Part shown: one piece after another, positions 48,000 through 56,565 of the stretch
How the letters are laid out: the number at the start of each line of letters is the position of its first letter
How positions within the stretch are numbered: position 1 is the first letter of the stretch
Source of the DNA: Verrucomicrobiales bacterium
GTDB lineage: Bacteria > Verrucomicrobiota > Verrucomicrobiia > Verrucomicrobiales > DEV007
Assembly (NCBI GenBank): GCA_016795385.1
Contig: JAEUHI010000033.1
Span: 1 to 64,000 of the forward strand
DNA length: 64,000 nucleotides
Direction: 5' to 3'
The notes under the pieces: generated by a model
What the model was told of the DNA's origin: nothing
Seen by the model: only the letters and a program-made list of their open reading frames with translations
The model's database searches: none
Position numbers and translations under genes: made by a program

Positions 48000-48956
48000 T
48001 TACCTCCGCCCCCGCCACACATCCGCGATCGCCGCGAGGACGATGACGAGGCCGGTGATGAGGTATTTCACAGGATCGGAGGCGCCGAGATTCGCGAGGC
48101 CGGCGTCGAGGGTGGCGATGATGAGGACGCCGAGGAAACTCCCCGTGACGGAGCCGCGTCCGCCCATGAGACTGGTGCCCCCAACGACGACAGCGGCGAT
48201 GGCGGAGAGCTCGATCCCGGCTCCCGCGTTGGGATCGACCGCGCCCATTTTCGAGCTCGCGAAGGCGGCGGCGATCCCGGCGAGGGCTCCGGCGAGGGAA
48301 AAGACGGCGATGCGGACGGGACGGGTGCGGATGCCGGAGTAGATCGCGGCTTCCTCGTTCGCTCCGATGACGAGGACCTTTCGCCCGAAGACGGTGCGAC
48401 GAAGGACGATTTGTCCGGCCACGACCAAGAGCGCGGCGAGGAGGATCGCGGGGGAAAGCCCGAGTCCGCCGAGGGGCGCTCCGAGCGCTTCCACCGGCTT
48501 GCCGATGTAGCGTGTCTCGGAATCCGTGGCGAGATAGGCGAGTCCGCGCGCGACCTGCATCATGCCGAGGGTGACGATGAAACTGGCGACGCGGAAGCGC
48601 ACGGAAACGAAGCCGTTGACCCAGCCGCAGGCGGCGCCGGTGAGCATGGCGAGGGGCAGGGCGGCGAGGAGCGGGAGCCGCGCATCGACCATGGCGAGTC
48701 CGAGGATGGATCCGGAAAAGGCCATGACCGATCCGACGGACAAGTCGATACCGCCGGTGAGGATGACGAAGGTCATGCCGACGGCGAGGACGGTGAGGGC
48801 GGGCACCTGGTTGGCGATCTGATGGAAGGTGGCGGCCCCGAGGAAATTCCTGCCAAAGACACCAAAGACCGCGACGAGCAGGGCGAGCACCCCGAGCAGC
48901 CCGAGCGATTCGCCGAGGCGGAGGCGGGAGGGTGAAGGTGTCGCGTCAACGGTCAT
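48000..48956 (-). CDS. rbsC: ribose-type ABC transporter permease (RbsC-like)
   Basis: 318 residues from ATG 48956, with eight to ten TM helices. The family motif GANEEAAIYSGIRTRPVRIAV and the loop GGTSLMGGRGSVTGSFLGVL match the BPD_transp_2 branch (RbsC/XylH/AraH). It pairs with the binding protein gene upstream. No ATPase gene (RbsA) is adjacent on either side, so it must rely on an ATPase encoded elsewhere or beyond a rearrangement. Confidence 0.9.
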   Translation of the reverse strand: MTVDATPSPSRLRLGESLGLLGVLALLVAVFGVFGRNFLGAATFHQIANQVPALTVLAVGMTFVILTGGIDLSVGSVMAFSGSILGLAMVDARLPLLAALPLAMLTGAACGWVNGFVSVRFRVASFIVTLGMMQVARGLAYLATDSETRYIGKPVEALGAPLGGLGLSPAILLAALLVVAGQIVLRRTVFGRKVLVIGANEEAAIYSGIRTRPVRIAVFSLAGALAGIAAAFASSKMGAVDPNAGAGIELSAIAAVVVGGTSLMGGRGSVTGSFLGVLIIATLDAGLANLGASDPVKYLITGLVIVLAAIADVWRGRR

Positions 48957-48980
48957 GTCTACCACGGTGAATTTGATTTT

Positions 48981-49050
48981 CCTCCGTGTTCCTCCGTGCC
49001 CTCTGCGGTGGAACCGTCTCTACCACAGAGATCACGGAGGTGCACGGAGG
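48981..49050. repeat. long imperfect hairpin between rbsB and rbsC
   Basis: Two 29-base arms (48981-49009 and 49022-49050), built from CCTCCGTG units, pair with only a few mismatches around a 12-base loop. On the transcript the hairpin lies just downstream of the binding-protein stop and upstream of the permease start. This is the position where REP-type stem-loops protect binding-protein mRNA from 3' decay. CTCCGTG/CACGGAG repeats of this style recur in intergenic regions of many GC-rich genomes. Confidence 0.85.
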
Positions 49051-49056
49051 CGGGAA

Positions 49057-49992
49057 TCAAGGCAGCTGCGCCTTGGTGATGAGATCGACGGGAGTCTTCT
49101 TGTCTTCCGGCGCGGCTTCGCCCTTGAGGATGGAGAGCGCGGCTTCGATCCCATACACGGCGAGTTGTCCGCCGTGCTGGTCGGCGGTGGCGAGGACGCG
49201 GCCTTCCCGGATGAGGGCCTGGACGGCGCTGATGTTGTCGAAGCCGACGATACGGACCTGCCCTTCCTTTCCGGCGGCCTTGACCGCGGCGGCGGCACCG
49301 AGGGCCATGCTGTCGTTGCTGGCGAGGATGGCGGCGAGGTCGGGGTGGGCGGTGAGGATGGAGGCGGTGACGCTGTTGGCTTTCTCCATTTCCCACGAGG
49401 CGCTCTGCACGGCGACGACGGCGGCTCCGGCGGCCTGCATCGCCTCCTCGAAGCCGGCACGGCGCTGCTGGGCGTTGAAGGCGGTGGGCACACCCCCGAG
49501 AATGGCGACCTTGTCACCGCGCTTCAGTTGTTTGGCGAGTTCTTCGCCGACGAGACGGGCGCCCTCGCGGTTATCGGGGCCGACGAAGGGGATGGCGGCT
49601 CCGGCCTCGGCGAGGACGGTGCGGTCGAGGCGGTTGTCGATGTTGACGACGACGATGCCGGCCTCCTGGGCGCGCTTGAGGACGGGGACGAGGGCCTTCG
49701 AATCGGCCGGGGCGATGACGATGGCGGCGACGCCGCGGGCGATCATCTGCTCGACGAGGGCGACCTGCTGGGCGAGGTCCGTCTCGTTGCGGATGCCGTT
49801 GGAAACCAGATCAAAGCTCTCCGCATTCTGTTTTTGCCAGGCCTCCGCGCCGTCGGCCATGGTCTTGAAGAACTCGTTGGCGAGCGACTTCATGACGAGG
49901 GCGACCTCGGGCTTGCCGGGTGTTTCCGGGGCGCGTTCGCAGCCGGAGAAAAGGAGCGCGGCGAGAAGGGGGAGGAAAGAGAATCGTTTCAT
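49057..49992 (-). CDS. rbsB: sugar-binding lipoprotein of a ribose-type ABC transporter
   Basis: 311 residues from ATG 49992. A lipoprotein signal with lipobox LFSGC makes it membrane-tethered. The periplasmic binding protein 1 fold (Peripla_BP_4) is shown by the N-terminal KSLANEFFKTM, NIDNRLD, FVGPDNREGARL and SNDSMALGAAAA segments. It should bind ribose or a similar pentose and hand it to the permease, which is the next gene. The two tandem nucleoside hydrolases nearby would produce ribose. Confidence 0.9.
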   Translation of the reverse strand: MKRFSFLPLLAALLFSGCERAPETPGKPEVALVMKSLANEFFKTMADGAEAWQKQNAESFDLVSNGIRNETDLAQQVALVEQMIARGVAAIVIAPADSKALVPVLKRAQEAGIVVVNIDNRLDRTVLAEAGAAIPFVGPDNREGARLVGEELAKQLKRGDKVAILGGVPTAFNAQQRRAGFEEAMQAAGAAVVAVQSASWEMEKANSVTASILTAHPDLAAILASNDSMALGAAAAVKAAGKEGQVRIVGFDNISAVQALIREGRVLATADQHGGQLAVYGIEAALSILKGEAAPEDKKTPVDLITKAQLP

Positions 49993-50050
49993 GGGGGCGC
50001 GGGATGGTGGCAAAAGCCGTGGAAGGATGCCAGCCTTTTCCGAGGCCGGT

Positions 50051-50479
50051 TTACGCCTCGCCCCGGAAGACTTTTTGCAAATAGGTCCGGAACGTGGGCG
50101 CAAAGAATTCCTCGTCCGATCCGAAGGTCTCGTGCCGGTAGACCGAGGGGCTGTGGCCGAGCGAGAGGAGGTAGCGGTGCGTGGCGCTCTCTCCGAAGCG
50201 GATCCACGGATGGGCCGAGGCGCAGGGATCGTCGATCACCTCCCAGCGTGCGAGGGGCAGGACGGGCCACATCAAGCCGCGGGCGGCCTCGAGTCCGTCG
50301 GATTGGAGCAGGTAGGAACGGATCTCACCGGGGAGCGCGATCTCGTGATCCGTTTCCCAGGCCTCAAGCCGACCTTCTGACACGGGTGGGAAAAACGAAG
50401 CGTCGATTTTCGCGGCGCGAGCCTCGGTGCCCTCGGTGAGGGCGATGATGTCGGCTTTCCAAGAGGGGACGGGGGACAT
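50051..50479 (-). CDS. SMI1/KNR4 (SUKH) family protein
   Basis: 142 residues from ATG 50479. The SUKH pattern is visible: PPVSEGRLEAWETDHEIALP, SYLLQSDGLEAARGLMWPV, then WEVIDDP and FFAPTFRTYLQKVF. Many members are immunity proteins against polymorphic toxins, and others have general regulatory roles. There is no toxin gene next to it, so its partner is unknown. It stands alone between rbsB and the pseudopilin locus. Confidence 0.75.
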   Translation of the reverse strand: MSPVPSWKADIIALTEGTEARAAKIDASFFPPVSEGRLEAWETDHEIALPGEIRSYLLQSDGLEAARGLMWPVLPLARWEVIDDPCASAHPWIRFGESATHRYLLSLGHSPSVYRHETFGSDEEFFAPTFRTYLQKVFRGEA

Positions 50480-50531
50480 GGCGCAGTGTCCCACGACCGA
50501 CGGAGTCCGCAAGCGCCGCGCGCGACGCGTC

Positions 50532-52339
50532 TCAGTTGTTGAAATCGATCGAGCTGGTCTCGATGAGCGTCCCGTAAAGTCGCGTCGAGGCGCTTTGGCC
50601 CTCGAGCACGTAGAATTCATCGAAGCGCGAGAGACCGGCGGCGGAGGTTTCACCGAACTCGAGGAGGAGGGAGTATTCGATGCCGGCGAAGCTGATCGTC
50701 TGGGTCGCGTAGGGATTGGCAAGTTTGACGTAGTCGGCGTCACGCCAGGGATCGTTGGGATCCTCGTAGTTCGGCTGGTTGATGAGTTCGAACTGGAAAT
50801 CGAAGGCAGCGTTGGTGGAGACGCTCTTCATTTTGAGATCGAGATTCGCGGTGAAGCTCACCGAGGTGGCTCCGGTGTCGGTGACGATGGTGCCGTTGAA
50901 GTAATTCAAAGTGCCGATCTGGAAGCGGGTGCCGGGTTTCACGGTGTTGAAGGTGAGCGCGGTGTAATCGAGCCAGCTCTGGGAAAGAGGCACGGCGTTG
51001 GCGGCGTTCGTGTCACCGGAGAAATAATAATCGACCTCATCCTTTGTGTAATACTCGCGTCCCCAGGCGAATCGGTTCGAAGTGGTGCCGGAAAGATTGG
51101 AGACCATGTTTTTGTCACCACTCGGATTGGAGAACGTACCGGCTGCGAGCCCGTCGATACTTGCGACCTCCACCCCGAGAGTGCGCAGCGTGGCGGTGCT
51201 GGCGACATAGTAGGGATCGATGGGTACGGCGCGGGCCTGCACGAGGGTGCCGCTCGGGTAGGCGTTCCGGTTCAAGACAAAGGGGCTGATGTAGGTTTGC
51301 CAGGGATCGCCCCCGATCCGGTATTCGATCTTGGAGATCGCGGAGCTGTTTTGATTCGCGATCGTGACGGTGACGTCGCGATTCGTGAAAAGTCCGAATT
51401 CCGGGCTGCTGGGAGTGATCACTGGCGGAACGAGGTTGGCGGGGAGAGCGGTGTATTGTTGGTCGACCCGCGAACTGCTGGAGTAAAGGTCACTGGTCGG
51501 CACGGCTTGGGCGGCGATGACGGCTCCGGGAGCGGCGGAAATGCTGCCGGTGTAGAGAGTCCAGTTTCCGAAATTGACGGAATAATAGAGGTCGGACGAT
51601 CCCGCCGGATTGGGATTGAGGAGGCTGACGGGGAGATTGAAGGCGGTCACGGGAAAGGCGCCGCCGGCGATCGAGAACTGCGGCGGCGAAAGGGGCGTGA
51701 TCGACGAGCCGGAGGGGCCACCGCCGCTCGGGGGGGGGGGGCGGGAGGAGTCGGGGTTGTGTCGGCGACTTCCGCGACCGACACATTCGTCGGGCCGGGG
51801 AGCACGGAGGGCGCTGCATCGCGATAGTCCCAGATCCACGAACTGCTCTCGGCGTAGAGCATCGGGGTCTTGGGCTTGTAGGTTTTGGTCGGATCGGCGG
51901 AGACCGCACCGTCGTAGCCGAAGCTTTTGATCCCGGGTCCGTTGCCCGATTGCGACATCACGAATTGGCTCTGATCGGCATCCCAGTAGACACGCCAACC
52001 GGTGCTCTGGGCCTCGGCGGAGCTCTGATACTCAAAGGTCAGCCTCTCATCGATTTTCGAGCCGCTGAATCCCGGGATGCGTGAGGCATTGCTGAAACTT
52101 TGCTTCAGGACGTCGAGCACCTCATCCGCGGTTTTGGCTCCGGAGAGATCACCGCCAGATGCGAGGTAGGCGGAGACACTGCGGTTCAGCGTATCGACAT
52201 CAGAGGAAAGTTTGGTGTTCCGGGCCGAGCCGACGACTCCGCCCAGCATGAGCGCGCCGATGGACGCCAAAACACCGACCACGGCGACCGTGATCAGGCC
52301 TTCCATCAAGGTGAAGCCGTTCTGCTTCCGAGGTTTCAT
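50532..52339 (-). pseudogene. type II pseudopilin-like surface protein, split by a poly-C homopolymer (phase-variable or sequencing frameshift)
   Basis: Starting at ATG 52339, KQNGFTLMEGLITVAVVGV gives a type IV/II prepilin signal with the conserved Gly-Phe cleavage site and Glu5. A pilin-like domain follows, and then the frame runs into 12 C's (51730-51741 on the minus strand) after Pro-Thr-Pro. The reading frame is lost there and ends at 51647. The other part, 50532 to the tract, continues in another frame: a Ser/Gly-rich joint, a chitobiase-type C-terminal module (FTNRDVTVTIANQNS) and a carbohydrate-binding-like beta domain. Ten or 13 C's would fuse both into one protein of about 600 residues. 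With 12 the product is truncated. Confidence 0.8.
51730..51741. repeat. 12-base homopolymer at the pseudopilin frame junction
   Basis: Twelve G on the plus strand (12 C in the coding strand) sit exactly where the two pseudopilin frames break. Changing the run to 10 or 13 restores a single frame. It is either a slipped-strand phase-variation tract or a homopolymer length error. Confidence 0.9.
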
Positions 52340-52341
52340 TA

Positions 52342-52355
52342 ATGATACTTATCAT
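52342..52355. promoter_or_regulatory. operator-like palindrome upstream of the pseudopilin
   Basis: ATGATA-CT-TATCAT is a perfect inverted repeat 3 bp upstream of the ATG, in an AT-rich region of about 50 bp (52340-52385). The spacing leaves no room for a normal ribosome binding site, so the palindrome would lie over the transcription start or in a leaderless 5' end. A repressor site is likely but its factor is unknown. Confidence 0.5.
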
Positions 52356-52426
52356 AAATACAATAAATATCAAGATGAAAGTCCGGGGGCCTGCCACCCT
52401 CAAACGGGTGGAACGGAGTTATCACT

Positions 52427-53647
52427 TCACGCAAGCGACTGAGCGGCAAGAACTCCCGAGAGAATCGCGCCCTCGATCGAGGCACTCCGGGTGTGGTCGC
52501 CGCAGACGGCAATCGGGCCATCGAGGATTCCGGGAAGGCCGTGTCCGGGAATTTGGACCGGGAGAGCCTGATCGATGCGATGGGTGGACAAATGGGACCA
52601 CGACTCCGTCCGCGGACCAAACCAATCGAGCAATTCGGCTTCGACCTGCTTCTCCAGGGAGGGCGTATCGGCGTCTCCCATGACACTGACGGAAATGAGC
52701 GCCTTACCAGCCGGAGCGTAGGAGGGCGCGACATTCGACGGGACCGAGAGATGATGGATGAGACCGCGCCGGTCTCCCCGCAGGGCGATGAGGCGATCCC
52801 GGAAAGGAGGCTCAGGAGCGGCGTAGGAAAGGGTGACGGCCCGGCGCCAGTGGGTGGCGGGGACATGGGGGAGGAGTTGGTTGGCCGCCGCGCCATCGGT
52901 CGCGAGGATCACGCGCCGGGCGGCGAATTCGCCGGTGTCTGTCGTGGCGTGGGTGCCGGAAAGAGATCTTACCGGGGTGTTGAGGCGGATCGCCCCGGGA
53001 GGCAGGCGCGAGGCGAGTTGGTCCGGGATCGCCTGCATCCCGGCCGCAGGCAGGGTGGCCGCTCCACGACTGAACATCGCAAAGGTGAACTCGAACATCC
53101 GGCTCGAGGTCTCGAGGCGGTCTTCGAGAAAGATGCCGCCATAGAACCCGCGGAAGAAATCGTCGATCATTCCTTCCGAAAAACCCTCGTCGCGCAGCAG
53201 GTCCAGCGTGGTTCGGTGGGGATCCGACCAGATTTTTTCGAGCGGCTTCCGGAGAAGCCGCGCGCGGAGACGGGCGACACGCAGCTTGTCGAGCGGCGTG
53301 CCGATCGGCGACAGGGCGCTCGAAAACAGCGCGGCAGGCCGACGGAAGACGTCCATGATCCGGTGCATGCGGCCGCCTTTCCAGACGAGAGCGCCCGGCT
53401 CGAAGGCATGCAGATTGAGCGCGACGAGATCCACGAGCGAGCCGCTCACCGGATAGGCATCGAGAAAAACCTGGAATCCGCGATCGAGCAAGAAGCCCTC
53501 GACACGGTCGGTGCGGACCCGCCCGCCCACGGCATCGGAGGCTTCGAGCACGAGCACCTCGCGTCCCTCCTCGTGAAGACGCACTGCGGCGGCGAGTCCG
53601 GCGAGACCGGCACCGATGATGAGGATATCGACCGATTCAGAGCTCAT
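52427..53647 (-). CDS. FAD-dependent amine/protoporphyrinogen-type oxidoreductase
   Basis: 406 residues from ATG 53647, overlapping the upstream stop by 4 bp. The dinucleotide-binding motif GAGLAGLAAAVRLHEEGREV and the following VLEASDAVGGRVRTD are typical of the NAD(P)/FAD-dependent amine-oxidase family, including protoporphyrinogen oxidase and phytoene desaturase relatives. A C-terminal AVCGDHTRSASIEGAI is the second FAD site. Substrate is unknown. It is co-transcribed with an SRPBCC protein and a DUF429 protein. Confidence 0.85.
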   Translation of the reverse strand: MSSESVDILIIGAGLAGLAAAVRLHEEGREVLVLEASDAVGGRVRTDRVEGFLLDRGFQVFLDAYPVSGSLVDLVALNLHAFEPGALVWKGGRMHRIMDVFRRPAALFSSALSPIGTPLDKLRVARLRARLLRKPLEKIWSDPHRTTLDLLRDEGFSEGMIDDFFRGFYGGIFLEDRLETSSRMFEFTFAMFSRGAATLPAAGMQAIPDQLASRLPPGAIRLNTPVRSLSGTHATTDTGEFAARRVILATDGAAANQLLPHVPATHWRRAVTLSYAAPEPPFRDRLIALRGDRRGLIHHLSVPSNVAPSYAPAGKALISVSVMGDADTPSLEKQVEAELLDWFGPRTESWSHLSTHRIDQALPVQIPGHGLPGILDGPIAVCGDHTRSASIEGAILSGVLAAQSLA

Positions 53648-54102
53648 GGGGCGGAGGAAAGGGCGGCGGTGGTGACGGCGTGGCGATAGCGGAAAAGACG
53701 ATCGAGTTTTCGCTCGACGAAGGGCTTCCCAAAAATGCGGCCGATCCAGCCCAAGGGCAGCCGATAACGGATCGTGTCGGTGAGACGGCTCGTCGTGGGA
53801 GTGATGGGCTCGAAACGGTGTTCGTGCTCCCAGAAAGCAAAGGGCCCCTCCTGCTGACGGTCGATGAAGCCGGTGTCGGTGATCTCGTGCACCGCGATCC
53901 AGCGTTGTTTGAGTGGACCGATGATCCCCACCTCGATCACCGCGACCGCACCGTCCGTGAGAGCCTCGGGCATCGAGATCAGTCGCGCCTTTTCCCAAGG
54001 GGGAGTGAGGCGTGTGAAGGCACCGGGCTCGAAATGCCACTCGCGCAGCCGATCGACGGGCGCGTCGATCTCGCACGATCGGGTGAAGGTGAGGGGGGAC
54101 AT
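53644..54102 (-). CDS. SRPBCC-family (START-like) protein
   Basis: 152 residues with the helix-grip pattern (FTRSCEIDAPVDRLREWH, HEITDTGFIDRQQEGPF, LTDTIRYRLPLG). It belongs to the polyketide cyclase/dehydrase or ligand-binding START-like superfamily, which binds hydrophobic ligands. The coupled oxidoreductase downstream suggests that both handle the same lipid or terpenoid (inference). It overlaps the DUF429 gene by one base. Confidence 0.82.
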   Translation of the reverse strand: MSPLTFTRSCEIDAPVDRLREWHFEPGAFTRLTPPWEKARLISMPEALTDGAVAVIEVGIIGPLKQRWIAVHEITDTGFIDRQQEGPFAFWEHEHRFEPITPTTSRLTDTIRYRLPLGWIGRIFGKPFVERKLDRLFRYRHAVTTAALSSAP

Positions 54103-54857
54103 CAGGCAGGGATTACGTTTGCGGCCGGCGATCGGGGCAGGAGGATGTGCCCGGTCTCATCATCGCCGATCGCCTCGGTGCGTCGACCTTCGTATCGCAG
54201 GTGAAGATAAGCGATCAAGGCGCAGAGGATCGAATCGGTCTGATCCTCGATCGGTTTGCTCCAGGGCGCGGCGAGAAGGGCGCGGTGTGCGTCCCATTCG
54301 AGCCATTCGGGGAGTTCGCGGCCGAGGCAATCGCGCAGGCAGCCCTGGTAGCGGAGAAACTCGGCACGTCTCGAGGCGACGAGCCCTTTTTTGTATTTGA
54401 TCGTCTTTTCGATGCCGAACAATTGAATCGTCGCGGGATGTGGATAGACCTCGCTGGCGATGCGGGCGCCGCTGCTGGTTTCGGTGGTGAGCGCATAACC
54501 GCGCCCGACCAGTCCCGCCGCAATCCGCAGCGGTCTCCGGCAGAGCCTCTGGTTGGCGGGATGACACCCCGCGTGGTATCGACCGAAACGACGGGTGCAT
54601 TCCTTGTCGACCGGGCGCGAACCTTCCGCATTGGGACAAATGAGGGGCGCATCGATCGCGACGAACAGACGCGTCGCACTCTCCACGGAAGCGAGGGTCG
54701 TGAAGAGTGCGTCGTCGCCGCGCGAGTTGAAGGTGACCGGGGGCGCCGTCATCCTATGATCGAGACCGTCCTCGAAACGCAGGATCGTGACGCCATCGGG
54801 ATTCCGGTCCCCCCAGGCGAGATCGACTCCGACGAGAACGGTGGAGGGATTCATCAA
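54102..54857 (-). CDS. DUF429 protein, RNase H-fold
   Basis: 251 residues (ATG 54854 is an alternative start). The N-terminal VLVGVDLAWG plus a later Asp in VAIDAPLICPN and a C-terminal EDQTDSILCALIAY give the acidic triad of DUF429, a predicted RNase H-like nuclease family. Targets are unknown. It is the first gene of the three-gene minus-strand operon. Confidence 0.8.
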   Translation of the reverse strand: MMNPSTVLVGVDLAWGDRNPDGVTILRFEDGLDHRMTAPPVTFNSRGDDALFTTLASVESATRLFVAIDAPLICPNAEGSRPVDKECTRRFGRYHAGCHPANQRLCRRPLRIAAGLVGRGYALTTETSSGARIASEVYPHPATIQLFGIEKTIKYKKGLVASRRAEFLRYQGCLRDCLGRELPEWLEWDAHRALLAAPWSKPIEDQTDSILCALIAYLHLRYEGRRTEAIGDDETGHILLPRSPAANVIPA

Positions 54858-54972
54858 AGAGGGTTGAACCGGCCATCAGACCTTCTCAGGTCGCTCCGGT
54901 CAAATACGGACTTCGTCCGGGATCGTGAGTTGGGCTTGCACAGGGGCGCGCTTTTGCGCGATACTCCCGCCC

Positions 54973-55506
54973 ATGAAACCCGTGCTTCCGATCCTCGTTC
55001 TCACCCTCCTTTCCACGCTGACCTCCCTGCGTGCCCAGACGCAGACCCCGGACGGGGTTCAGCCGGGCATCAACGGCTTCTGGGAAGTCGTCACCGCCGG
55101 CGGACGTTTTGTCGCCCGCCTCGACCAGATCACCTCGGTGAGCGAGCAGGAATACCTCATCGATGGAGCGGTGCGGGTCTTTGAATGCACCGTCGATACC
55201 GACGGCGGGCAGACGGCGCGATTCTATTACCTCGAGCCGATCACCGACAGCTCCTCGATCACGACCGGCAGCGCCACGGTCGAGCGTCTCAAGAGCATCG
55301 CGAACAAGGTATCGGAGAAAGCCGGTACCGGCGACATCGATGCGATCGTGACGAAGCATTATCCCGACACCACCCACGCGAAGACCAGTGAATACCGGGT
55401 GAAAAACAAGGCCACGATCTCGCAGATTTATGATCATGTCCGCCGCGTCTGGGCGGAGGAGCGCGGCAAAGGCGGCGAGAACCAGCTCGTCATCCGCAAC
55501 GGTTGA
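54973..55506 (+). CDS. secreted protein, unknown function
   Basis: 177 residues from ATG 54973, with a signal peptide (MKPVLPILVLTLLSTLTSLRA). The mature domain starts NGFWEVVTAGGRFVARLDQI and contains a VDTDGGQTARFYYLEP strand, a possible small beta-rich ligand-binding fold. I do not recognise a family. It is 21 bp upstream of the aldo-keto reductase gene. Confidence 0.72.
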   Translation: MKPVLPILVLTLLSTLTSLRAQTQTPDGVQPGINGFWEVVTAGGRFVARLDQITSVSEQEYLIDGAVRVFECTVDTDGGQTARFYYLEPITDSSSITTGSATVERLKSIANKVSEKAGTGDIDAIVTKHYPDTTHAKTSEYRVKNKATISQIYDHVRRVWAEERGKGGENQLVIRNG

Positions 55507-55527
55507 TTCTCCCCGGACTCAGGCAAC

Positions 55528-56565
55528 ATGAAGTATCGCGAAATCCCGCACACCGACCTCCGCGTCAGTCTCATCGGCCTCGGCACGATGACCTGGGGCG
55601 AGCAGAACACGGAGGCCGAGGGCCACGAGCAGATGGACTACGCCCTCGAGCGGGGCATCAATCTTTTCGACACCGCCGAGATGTATCCGGTGCCGCCACG
55701 CGCCGAGACCTGTCACGAGACCGAACGCATCATCGGCACCTGGTTCGCCTCGCGGGGCACGCGCGACCAGGTCATCCTCGCGACGAAGGCGGTGGGGCCG
55801 GGGCCGCACGTCACCCACGTGCGCGACGGCAATCGCCACGATCGCAGCAATCTCACCGCCGCGCTCGAGGGCAGCCTGCGCCGGCTCCAGACGGACCACA
55901 TCGATCTTTATCAGCTCCATTGGCCCGATCGTCCCGTGCCCCTGTTCGGGGGACGCGATTTCAATCCGCCCGCGGCCAAGGAATCGATCCCGATCGAGGA
56001 GACCCTCGCCGTGCTCGCCGACTTCGTCGCCTCCGGAAAGGTGCGCCACATCGGTCTCTCGAATGAGACGCCGTGGGGCACGATGCGTTTTCTCGAGTTG
56101 GCGCGGAGCGGCGGACTGCCGCGGATGGTCACGATCCAGAATTCCTACAATCTCCTCAACCGCACCTTCGACGGAGGTCTCGCCGAAATCTGCCACGAGG
56201 AGGGGATGCGTCTCCTCGCCTATTCACCCCTCGCCTTTGGGCGTTTGTCAGGAAAATATCGCGGCGGCGCGAAACCGGAAGGAGCGAGACTCTCGATCTG
56301 GGAGCGCTTCGCCCGCTACAACGGGGCGAACTCCGACGCGGCCGTCGAGGAGTATGCCCGCATCGCCGAAGAAGCGGGTCTCGACTTCGCCCAAATGAGC
56401 CTCGCCTGGATCAACCAGCGTTTCCACGTCGCGAGCAACCTGATCGGGGCGACGACGATGGCGCAGCTCAAGTCGAACATCGACAGCGTCGATCTCGAGC
56501 TTTCCCAGGACGTCCTCGAGGCGATCGAGGCCGTGCATCGGAGGATCCCGAACCCGTGTCCGTGA
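55528..56565 (+). CDS. aldo/keto reductase (Tas-like)
   Basis: 345 residues. The AKR tetrad is visible: Asp in FDTAEMYPVP, Tyr in the same segment, Lys in ILATKAVG and His in YQLHWPDR. The length and the insertion after the Lys match the Tas/YajO-like NADPH-dependent branch. Substrates of these are generally small aldehydes or ketones. A TTTGTCAGG at 56244-56252 encodes Leu-Ser-Gly with TTG-TCA-GGA. Confidence 0.92.
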   Translation: MKYREIPHTDLRVSLIGLGTMTWGEQNTEAEGHEQMDYALERGINLFDTAEMYPVPPRAETCHETERIIGTWFASRGTRDQVILATKAVGPGPHVTHVRDGNRHDRSNLTAALEGSLRRLQTDHIDLYQLHWPDRPVPLFGGRDFNPPAAKESIPIEETLAVLADFVASGKVRHIGLSNETPWGTMRFLELARSGGLPRMVTIQNSYNLLNRTFDGGLAEICHEEGMRLLAYSPLAFGRLSGKYRGGAKPEGARLSIWERFARYNGANSDAAVEEYARIAEEAGLDFAQMSLAWINQRFHVASNLIGATTMAQLKSNIDSVDLELSQDVLEAIEAVHRRIPNPCP

